From: Bacteroidota bacterium
Lineage (GTDB): Bacteria > Bacteroidota > Bacteroidia > Bacteroidales > UBA1556
DNA: 11,340 nucleotides
Reading direction: 5' to 3'
NCBI GenBank assembly: GCA_003973505.1
Contig: QNXT01000046.1
Span: 1-11,340 of the forward strand
Of the stretch, positions 1 through 6,448 are shown one piece after another; positions within the stretch are counted from its first letter, which is position 1, and each line of letters starts with the position of its first letter. The notes beneath the pieces are model-generated. The model had not been told where the DNA came from, made no database searches, and worked only from the letters and a program-made list of their open reading frames with translations. A program made the translations under genes and the position numbers.

Positions 1-2080
1 TCTCGCGCATGGCTCCTGTTGGACAAGTATCGATACAAAGTCCGCAGCTTTCGCAATTGGTTTCGGTAAGCGATGCACCCAAACTTGGAGCGACATAGGT
101 AGCAAAACCACGATTTACCAAACCCAAGGCATTGGCACCAACCAACTCATCACAAACACGAATACAGCGTGAACAAAGAATACATTTATTATTGTCTATC
201 TCGATATAGGGATGAGAGAAATCCACTTGATACTCATTAAAGTCACCGGCATATTTCTTCTGATCGGCTTCATATTCATCAGCATATTTCTGCAAATCGC
301 AATCGAAGAACTCACCACAACCACATTCCAAACAGCGCGAGGCCTCCGTTCTACACATTTCCTCAGAATAGCCCAGTTCCACTTCTTCAAAATTCACCCG
401 ATTCGACTCATCCATTACAGGCATATCGATGCGCTTCTGTTGTGCATAGCTTTGCTTAAAATGATCGTTATGGAAATTATTGAAATTAGAGCGTTGACTA
501 ATAAAGGTTTTATGTTCAGGAACAACTTTTTCGCCTGATAAATACAAATGGCATGAGTGAGAAGCTTTCTTGGCTTGTGCAATGGCTTCAATAATAGTTG
601 CAGCACCCGTAACCCCATCACCGGCAGCAAACAGATAAGGAATACCCGTTTGCAAAGTTTCAGGATCAGCCTGAATATCACCCCATTTATTCACTTCCAA
701 TTTCCCTTCTTTGGCCACAGAATTCACATCTTCGATAAAATGCACATCGGTTTTCTGACCAATGGCAGCCAATACATAATCGGCCTCAACCTCATATTCT
801 GAACCTTCGATGGGTATCGGGCGACGACGACCACTGGCATCTGGTTCACCCAATTCCATTTTGATTAAGGTAACTGATTTAAGTTCTCCTTTTTCATCTT
901 GGTTTATTTGTATCGGATTGTTTAGGAATAAATATTCCACCCCTTCCAATTTCGATTCATGAATTTCAATAGGATTGGCTGGCATTTCCTTTTCGGTACG
1001 ACGATAAACCACTTTCACATCGGTACTTCCCAAGCGAATGGCAGTACGACAACAGTCCATGGCGGTATTTCCACCACCCACAACAATCACCTTCTTACCC
1101 TTAAAATTGGGTTTCTTTTTAGTAATCTCTAAATTCTTAAGGAAATTAATACCCGAGAAAACACCTTGAGCTTCATCCCCTTTTACACCAACTAGAGTTC
1201 CTTTTTGCGAACCAATAGCCAGAATAACACTATCATATTCTTCTTGTAAATCCTTAAAATGAATATTTTCACCTAGTTTTTTATTGCAATAAATTTTCGC
1301 ACCTAAATCGGTAACGGTTTTGATTTCCTGCTGCAATAAATCGTTGGGCAAACGATACTCTGGAATACCATAGCGCAACCAACCACCTGGCTCGGGAGCA
1401 GCTTCAAAAATATCACATTGGTGTCCTTTTCGAGAAAGGAAAGATGCCGCCGAAAGCCCACCGGGACCCGCACCAATAATAGCTACTTTCTTCCCCGTTG
1501 AGGGTTCGCATTCCGGCAAATAAGGATTTCCTGAATTCAAATCCCAATCCGAAACAAAGCGTTTCATATAATCGATTCCCACAGGAGCGCCTTCGTCCAT
1601 ATAATTCCGATTACAAGCCGCTTCACAAGGTCGTACACATACACGACCACATATAGCTGGCAAAGGATTATCCTCTTTAATTAAAGCTACAGCTTCACGA
1701 TATAAACCTTTATCAATTAAGGAAATATAGCCTTGAACATCCACACCTGCAGGGCAAGTTTCGGTACAAGGAGCAACACAATCGGCATAATGATTACTCA
1801 TAATCAAGTCCAAAGCCGATTTGCGCGATTTACGTACTTTCTCATTATCGGTATGAATCACCATACCATCCATGGCTCGAGTCGAGCATGAAGGCTGCAA
1901 TCCACGCATATTTTCCACTTCCACCACGCATACAAAGCAAGACGAAAAGGGTTCTAAGCGAGGATCATTACATAATGTTGGGATTTCCACCCCATGTTTT
2001 TTGGCAACGTTCAAAACATATTCACCCTTCTCACAAGTGATATGCTCTCCGTTTAATATTATATTTACTTTTTCTGACAT
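1..2080 (-). CDS. NADPH/FAD iron-sulfur oxidoreductase, StnC-like fusion (partial, C-terminus off the left edge)
   Basis: The frame is open for 693 codons from ATG at 2080 to the left edge, so the C-terminus is missing. Visible domains are: a NuoG/HydA-type [2Fe-2S] ferredoxin (Cys37, 48, 51, 65); the Fe-S region of an NfnB/GltD-type small subunit (Cys101/105/109 and Cys144/148/152/156); an FAD Rossmann fold (GAGPGG, about 203-208); an NAD(P)H Rossmann fold (GGGNTAMD, about 335-342, followed by YRR 359-361, typical of NADPH-binding GltD relatives); the FAD-closing motif AAGDG (485-489); a four-Cys patch (583, 586, 588, 594); and two [4Fe-4S] motifs (633/636/639/643 and 676/679/682/686). Following NuoE- and NuoF-like genes, this is the layout of an Stn-type bifurcating transhydrogenase. 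If an H-cluster or molybdopterin domain follows beyond the edge, it would instead be a hydrogenase or formate dehydrogenase subunit. The location is expected to be cytoplasmic. The domain call is firm; the enzyme identity is inferred. Confidence 0.85.
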   Translation of the reverse strand, partial: MSEKVNIILNGEHITCEKGEYVLNVAKKHGVEIPTLCNDPRLEPFSSCFVCVVEVENMRGLQPSCSTRAMDGMVIHTDNEKVRKSRKSALDLIMSNHYADCVAPCTETCPAGVDVQGYISLIDKGLYREAVALIKEDNPLPAICGRVCVRPCEAACNRNYMDEGAPVGIDYMKRFVSDWDLNSGNPYLPECEPSTGKKVAIIGAGPGGLSAASFLSRKGHQCDIFEAAPEPGGWLRYGIPEYRLPNDLLQQEIKTVTDLGAKIYCNKKLGENIHFKDLQEEYDSVILAIGSQKGTLVGVKGDEAQGVFSGINFLKNLEITKKKPNFKGKKVIVVGGGNTAMDCCRTAIRLGSTDVKVVYRRTEKEMPANPIEIHESKLEGVEYLFLNNPIQINQDEKGELKSVTLIKMELGEPDASGRRRPIPIEGSEYEVEADYVLAAIGQKTDVHFIEDVNSVAKEGKLEVNKWGDIQADPETLQTGIPYLFAAGDGVTGAATIIEAIAQAKKASHSCHLYLSGEKVVPEHKTFISQRSNFNNFHNDHFKQSYAQQKRIDMPVMDESNRVNFEEVELGYSEEMCRTEASRCLECGCGEFFDCDLQKYADEYEADQKKYAGDFNEYQVDFSHPYIEIDNNKCILCSRCIRVCDELVGANALGLVNRGFATYVAPSLGASLTETNCESCGLCIDTCPTGAMRE

Positions 2081-2252
2081 TTCTTTCAGTATTTAGTATT
2101 TCTATACAAAACAATTATTATAGACTTGGCGTATAAAGAACGTTAAGGTCGAGGCGGCTGAAATTTTAATAATTAGGAGTTTACTATGGTAAATGACTAA
2201 GTATTAAAATGAAGCCAACGAAGAGATTGTCGTTCTCTTATAGCCAAATAGG

Positions 2253-4028
2253 TTAATAGACCTTGATGGCATCGAACTTACAACGCGAAAAACACTCCCC
2301 ACACTGAATACAACCCTCTTGATTGATAAAGTGTATTTCTTTGCGTTCTCCTGAAATGGTATTCGTTGGACATTTCACCGCACAAACCGTACATCCCGTA
2401 CACATATCCGGAATAATCTCATAAGTCAATAATGCCTTACAATGCTTTGCCGGACATTTCTTATGGGTAATATGGGCTTCATATTCATCACGGAAATATT
2501 TTAGGGTCGTAAGCACAGGGTTTGGTGCTGTTTGGCCTAAGCCACAAAGCGAACCATCTTTAATTTGCTGCGATAATTCTTCCAATTTTTCAATGTCGCC
2601 CTCTTCACCTTTTCCTTCAGTAATGCGTGTAAGTATTTCCAGCATTCGTTTGGTTCCCAAACGACAGAAAGTACATTTACCGCAACTCTCTTCTTGTGTA
2701 AAATTAAGGAAGAAACGCGCCATATCCACCATACAAGTGGTTTCGTCCATTACCACCATTCCACCGGAACCCATAATGGCACCTGTGGCATTTACTGAAT
2801 CGTAATCAACAGGGGTATCCAATAAATGCTCAGGAATACAACCACCAGATGGGCCACCCAATTGTACGGCTTTGAATTTCTTATCATCCTGAATTCCACC
2901 ACCCAGTCCAAAAATAATCTCACGAATAGAAATACCCATGGGCACTTCTACAAGGCCGCCATGTCGTATTTTCCCCGTTAGAGCAAATACTTTTGTTCCT
3001 TTACTTTTTTCGGTTCCGTATTTATTATAAGCCTCCGCCCCATTCAATACGATATAGGGAATATTGGCAAAGGTTTCCACATTATTAATATTGGTAGGCT
3101 TTTTCCATAGCCCTGCTTCCGCAGGAAATGGAGGACGTTTGCGAGGCATTCCACGCTCACCTTCTACCGAGGCAATTAAAGCGGTTTCCTCACCACAAAC
3201 AAATGCACCGGCACCTTCTTTTACATAAATATCGAGATTAAAACCTTCGATACCCATGATATTATTTCCCAAATAACCTCTTTCGCGTGCTTGTGCTAAA
3301 GCAATATTTAGGCGCTTGATAGCCAATGGATATTCAGCACGACAGTAGATTACTCCACCCGTAGCACCAATGGCATAAGCACCAAGAATCATCCCTTCGA
3401 TAACGGCATGCGGGTCGCCCTCCAAAAGCGAACGATCCATAAATGCACCCGGGTCACCCTCATCGGCATTACAGATAATGTATTTTATTTCACTCTTATT
3501 ATTATTGGCAAAACGCCATTTCAATCCTGTGGGGAATCCTCCACCACCACGACCTCGAATACCCGAATCGAGAACACTTTGTATTACATCGTCTTGCGAT
3601 AATTTCTTTTCAGCTACCATACGAATGGCTTGGTAAGCTTTACGTTCTTCAGCTTCTTCAATGGACTCAGGATCCATATAACCGCAATTGCGAAGAGCGA
3701 TTTTCACCTGACCTTCGGCATAATCCTGTTCTGAGCCTCGGAACAAATCTGATTCAACCACCAAGTCCTGAATTGGTTCCCCGTTTTCGATATGGCGATC
3801 CATCAATTCGCTCACTTTATCTTCGGTAATATCACCATAAAGGTAACGCCCACTATCATCAATCACTTCCACCAAAGGCTCGCGATAGCACATACCGATA
3901 CAACTGGTTTGCTTGAGCTCGATATCGAGGTTTTCCACCTCGGCAAGCTGCTTTATTTTATCGTAAACTTTTCCCGCTCCGGCAGCAATACCGCAACTTC
4001 CAAGTCCAACTATTACTTTTGTTTTCAT
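2253..4028 (-). CDS. nuoF: NuoF-like NADH/FMN iron-sulfur subunit (HydB/HndC/StnB type)
   Basis: A 591-residue soluble flavoprotein that would oxidise or reduce NAD(H) through FMN and pass electrons to Fe-S clusters. Domains: an N-terminal thioredoxin-like [2Fe-2S] domain (about 1-90; Cys12, Cys43, Cys47); the NuoF 51-kDa core with the glycine-rich nucleotide loop GRGGGGFPTG (159-168) and GAGAFVCGEE (272-281); an SLBB-like stretch (about 340-430); the NuoF [4Fe-4S] site (Cys449, 452, 455, 495); and a C-terminal two-cluster ferredoxin (Cys543/546/549/553 and 573/576/579/583). Complex I NuoF lacks both end domains, so this belongs to the soluble hydrogenase/transhydrogenase group. The usual first ligand of the N-terminal Cx4C pair appears to be Val7, leaving three of four cysteines. 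It lies 82 bp after nuoE and 172 bp before the fusion gene, all in the same direction, which suggests one complex. Confidence 0.93.
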   Translation of the reverse strand: MKTKVIVGLGSCGIAAGAGKVYDKIKQLAEVENLDIELKQTSCIGMCYREPLVEVIDDSGRYLYGDITEDKVSELMDRHIENGEPIQDLVVESDLFRGSEQDYAEGQVKIALRNCGYMDPESIEEAEERKAYQAIRMVAEKKLSQDDVIQSVLDSGIRGRGGGGFPTGLKWRFANNNKSEIKYIICNADEGDPGAFMDRSLLEGDPHAVIEGMILGAYAIGATGGVIYCRAEYPLAIKRLNIALAQARERGYLGNNIMGIEGFNLDIYVKEGAGAFVCGEETALIASVEGERGMPRKRPPFPAEAGLWKKPTNINNVETFANIPYIVLNGAEAYNKYGTEKSKGTKVFALTGKIRHGGLVEVPMGISIREIIFGLGGGIQDDKKFKAVQLGGPSGGCIPEHLLDTPVDYDSVNATGAIMGSGGMVVMDETTCMVDMARFFLNFTQEESCGKCTFCRLGTKRMLEILTRITEGKGEEGDIEKLEELSQQIKDGSLCGLGQTAPNPVLTTLKYFRDEYEAHITHKKCPAKHCKALLTYEIIPDMCTGCTVCAVKCPTNTISGERKEIHFINQEGCIQCGECFSRCKFDAIKVY

Positions 4029-4052
4029 TTACTATATCTTTTTGTTTCTTGA

Positions 4053-4104
4053 CTTTCAAATTTTAGCTTTCCAAAAGTTTCAAACTTTTGGAAAGCTTTG
4101 AAAG
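4053..4104. repeat. Long perfect hairpin between the nuoE- and nuoF-like genes
   Basis: AGCTTTCCAAAAGTTT at 4065-4080 is perfectly complementary to 4082-4097 (16 bp, one central base). An outer arm, CTTTCAAA at 4053-4060, matches TTTGAAAG at 4097-4104, with a short bulge. It fills most of the 82-bp intergenic gap and would form in the polycistronic mRNA. Neither side has a clear U-tract, so it is more likely a processing or stability element, or a partial attenuator, than a classical terminator. That role is inferred; the symmetry is directly visible. Confidence 0.85.
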
Positions 4105-4110
4105 CAAAAA

Positions 4111-4629
4111 CTAATTTTTCTCTGCTAGTTTAATCTCCTTAATAATCTTCACCGATTTTTTGCCATCGAGTTTCCCGTAGGTTTCATCACCAATCATCAT
4201 TACCGGTGCCAATGAGCAGCAACCCAAACATGCCACCGACTCTAAAGTAAATAGGTTATCCTCCGTAGTTTCACCATCATTTACCTTCAATGAATCCATC
4301 AAGGCCTCGGTAATTTTAGTCGCATTCTGAACATGGCATGCTGTTCCATGACATACTTTAATAATATGTTTTCCCACCGGATTTAATCGAAACTGAGCAT
4401 AAAAAGTAGCCACGCCATACATGTCGGCTAACTTCAATCCTACCTCATCGTGCAGTTTCAAAAAAGCATCGTGAGGCACATAACCATAGAGGTCTTGCAC
4501 GCCTTGTAGAAGTGGAATCAGATTTCCTTTTTGATCTTTATATTTCTTAATTAACGGATCCATTAAACTCAAGTCTTCAGCCACTTGAGACTCTTGAGAC
4601 TCCTTCAAACTAATTCGTTTTACTCGCAT
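4111..4629 (-). CDS. nuoE: NuoE-like [2Fe-2S] subunit (HydC/HndA/StnA type)
   Basis: A 172-residue protein, the usual length for the 24-kDa thioredoxin-like subunit. It has a helical N-terminal part (about 20-80, including the family motif VATFYAQF at 73-80) and a thioredoxin-like half binding one [2Fe-2S] cluster with ligands Cys93, Cys98 (CHGTAC), Cys134 and Cys138 (CLGCC). It has no signal peptide or membrane segment and is cytoplasmic. It is the first gene of the leftward redox operon, and its partner is the NuoF-like protein encoded next. In such complexes this subunit docks on the flavin subunit and carries electrons from or near the FMN. No other complex I genes are present, arguing against a membrane NADH dehydrogenase. 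The ATG at 4629 precedes a lysine-rich start and fits family length; no good Shine-Dalgarno is seen. Confidence 0.93.
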   Translation of the reverse strand: MRVKRISLKESQESQVAEDLSLMDPLIKKYKDQKGNLIPLLQGVQDLYGYVPHDAFLKLHDEVGLKLADMYGVATFYAQFRLNPVGKHIIKVCHGTACHVQNATKITEALMDSLKVNDGETTEDNLFTLESVACLGCCSLAPVMMIGDETYGKLDGKKSVKIIKEIKLAEKN

Positions 4630-4656
4630 ATCATTACGTTTACTTAAATTATTTCA

Positions 4657-4690
4657 CGAAAATAAGGTTTGTTATTTTACACACAGCAAA
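4657..4690 (-). promoter_or_regulatory. Candidate promoter of the redox operon
   Basis: On the minus strand, TTTG (4687-4690) is followed after 22 nt by TATTTTCG (4657-4664). This resembles the Bacteroidota pattern TTTG-N19-23-TAnnTTTG with one mismatch in the -7 box. Transcription would begin near 4653, about 25 nt before the nuoE ATG. The AT-rich context makes chance matches easy. Confidence 0.38.
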
Positions 4691-4829
4691 ACGCACTGAT
4701 TTATAATTTTTCTAAATTAGAATATGTAATAAATATCATATATTTTAGATAATCAAATATTTAAGAATGTATATATCTTTACTATTTAGAATAAAAAGGG
4801 AAAGATATTATGAGGTGTAAAGGAGTATC

Positions 4830-5381
4830 TCAATCTAGAAAATCGCTAACCAAATCCTTTTTTGTCGGACGAAATTCGATATTAAAATGTGTAAAATCTT
4901 CAGCCAAATTTTTAAGACTTTTATTTGTCCATGACCATCCAAATGGGAAGGCTATAATCTTACTGACTTTAACATAAGCCCATCTCCCGCTATACGATTT
5001 TACTTTTTGATAAATAATAAATCGAGAGAAAAAGCCATCGTTGAATGAATAAGCCAACTTAGGTCTATTTATAGAATACAGCTTATTTTTATTAGGATTA
5101 TTAGAATAATATAGATTCAATGTATCATCATCCAAAACCAGTTTTACTGGTATTTTACGTTTAATAATAATTGGGAAAATAGCTATTAACCAAATCACAA
5201 AAAAGAAAAATAATCCCCAAAAGGATTCAATAAAAACATCAAAACGATCTCCATCAACATGACCTCTCCCTCTTCCCAATGCGTACATTATAAATAATGT
5301 GTATGCCAATAAAGATCCAAAAAAGACAATAATCAAAAGAAAGAGTTTTCCATTTGTTTTTACCTTCCAGCTTTTTTCCAT
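4830..5381 (-). CDS. Small two-TM membrane protein of unknown function
   Basis: I do not recognise this 183-residue protein. Two hydrophobic segments (about 12-34 and 52-73) are separated by a short loop containing GRGRGHVDGDR (36-46). A soluble C-terminal part (about 76-183) is rich in beta-forming residues: VKLVLDDDTLNLYYSN, then aromatic stretches such as FIIYQKV and FPFGWSW. Two TM helices followed by a beta-rich domain are reminiscent of bacterial PH-like membrane proteins, but no family motif is certain, so this is only a suggestion. The ATG at 5381 starts just before TM1. It is transcribed away from the lipoprotein gene, with only 50 bp between the two starts, and it is separated from the redox operon by about 200 bp of very AT-rich DNA without an evident gene. 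Confidence 0.7.
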   Translation of the reverse strand: MEKSWKVKTNGKLFLLIIVFFGSLLAYTLFIMYALGRGRGHVDGDRFDVFIESFWGLFFFFVIWLIAIFPIIIKRKIPVKLVLDDDTLNLYYSNNPNKNKLYSINRPKLAYSFNDGFFSRFIIYQKVKSYSGRWAYVKVSKIIAFPFGWSWTNKSLKNLAEDFTHFNIEFRPTKKDLVSDFLD

Positions 5382-5391
5382 TCAGTTATTT

Positions 5392-5432
5392 TTTGTAGAA
5401 ACCCTTAAATAATTACGACCTTTGCAAAGGTA
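5392..5432. promoter_or_regulatory. Overlapping divergent promoters on a CCTTTGCAAAGG palindrome
   Basis: The perfect 12-bp palindrome at 5419-5430 supplies a -7-like box on both strands: GACCTTTG (5417-5424, plus) and TACCTTTG (5425-5432, minus; an exact TAnnTTTG match). The plus box has a TTTG -33 element at 5392-5395, 21 nt upstream. No clear -33 element is seen for the minus box. Predicted starts are near 5429 (plus) and 5420 (minus), serving the lipoprotein gene and the two-TM protein gene. The two polymerases could not bind together. Confidence 0.5.
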
Positions 5433-6448
5433 TGAAAAGATTTTACTATTTATTTTTAGTCTTTGGCTTGCTTCAGTTTAGCTTCACCTCTTGTGGCCCG
5501 AATGGAATGATTAGCAAAATGGCTTTACATAGAATAAAACCCAAGCACGATTACTGTCGGAATGATAGCAGCTATACTCCAGACTATCAACAAACTTCAT
5601 CGTGGTTGGTATCGGAGAATAAGAATAAGGCAGTAGATATTTTCTTTATTCATCCCACATCGTATCTTAATGCTGAGCATTGGAATATGCCTATCAACGA
5701 TACAGCAACCATTGCCCGTACTCACCGATTATCACTTCGGCGTATTTTAAGCATTTTTGAAGATTTGGGAAATGTATATGTACCAAAATACAGACAAGCA
5801 ACATTTTATGCATTTGTAGATCATAAGCAAGATGGAGAAAAAGCCATTGATTTGGCTCGAAAAGATGTATTAAACGCTTTTGACTATTATATAAAAAACA
5901 TCAACCAAGGTCGGCCTTTTATTCTTGCAGCCCATTCGCAAGGCAGTTTGATATCCATGGATATTCTTCCAATGATTTTCAATGATTCCACATTAAAAAA
6001 ACAGTTAATTGCCGCTTATGTGGTAGGATGGCCCATAAATTTAGATTACCTCCACGAACATCCTGAAATTTGTGTTTGTGAAGATTCAACACAAACAGGC
6101 TGTATTATTTCATGGAATACCGAAACCAAACATGCAGCGGCTACGGTAGTTGATAAACGGAGTTTATGCATCAATCCCTTGAATTGGCAAAGAGATGAGA
6201 TTTATATTCCCAAAGAGCAAAATATGGGAGCCGTTATTTTCGAAAGTTCGCCTCCCGACACCATCCCCCACTATATTGGAGCTCAATGTAAAAACGGAAT
6301 TCTACGCCTCGGCAAAATCCCAAACAGACATAAATTAAAAGGCCCTACCGCATTCGGCATGATGCATTGGTACGATTATAATTTCTTCTACCTTAATATA
6401 AAGCATAATGCCCAAAAACGCATCGAATCATATTTTGAAAAAAACTAA
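5432..6448 (+). CDS. DUF3089-family alpha/beta-hydrolase lipoprotein
   Basis: A 338-residue protein with a lipoprotein signal peptide: hydrophobic 4-18, then SFTSC with the acylated Cys21. It should be anchored in the membrane facing the periplasm or cell surface. The body matches the DUF3089 alpha/beta-hydrolase family: an early strand VDIFFIHPTSY (68-78), the nucleophile elbow AAHSQGS with Ser169 (166-172), a following strand AAYVVGWPI, and the family's C-terminal signature MHWYDYNFFYLNI (311-323), whose His312 is the likely catalytic histidine. The substrate is unknown; an esterase or lipase-like activity is inferred only from the fold. The start is fixed by the signal peptide, yet it lies just 7 nt after the -7-like box, so the mRNA would be almost leaderless. 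Its stop overlaps the convergent channel gene. Confidence 0.88.
   Translation: MKRFYYLFLVFGLLQFSFTSCGPNGMISKMALHRIKPKHDYCRNDSSYTPDYQQTSSWLVSENKNKAVDIFFIHPTSYLNAEHWNMPINDTATIARTHRLSLRRILSIFEDLGNVYVPKYRQATFYAFVDHKQDGEKAIDLARKDVLNAFDYYIKNINQGRPFILAAHSQGSLISMDILPMIFNDSTLKKQLIAAYVVGWPINLDYLHEHPEICVCEDSTQTGCIISWNTETKHAAATVVDKRSLCINPLNWQRDEIYIPKEQNMGAVIFESSPPDTIPHYIGAQCKNGILRLGKIPNRHKLKGPTAFGMMHWYDYNFFYLNIKHNAQKRIESYFEKN

Noticed and set aside
2081..2252. Short inverted repeat AAGAGA/TCTCTT at 2221-2239 as a terminator after nuoF
   Set aside because: Only six base pairs with a 7-nt loop and no U-tract; the downstream fusion gene is expected to be in the same operon.
4053..4104. Intrinsic terminator after nuoE
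   Set aside because: The stem is long, but no U-tract follows on the transcribed strand and stopping here would separate obligate partner subunits.
1..4629. Respiratory complex I (nuo) fragment
   Set aside because: Extra ferredoxin domains on the NuoF-like protein, the GltD-type FAD module in the third protein and absence of membrane subunits point to a soluble complex.
4710..4722. TTCTAA/TTAGAA palindrome upstream of the redox operon as an operator
   Set aside because: Short and AT-only in a very AT-rich stretch, with no second copy to support it.
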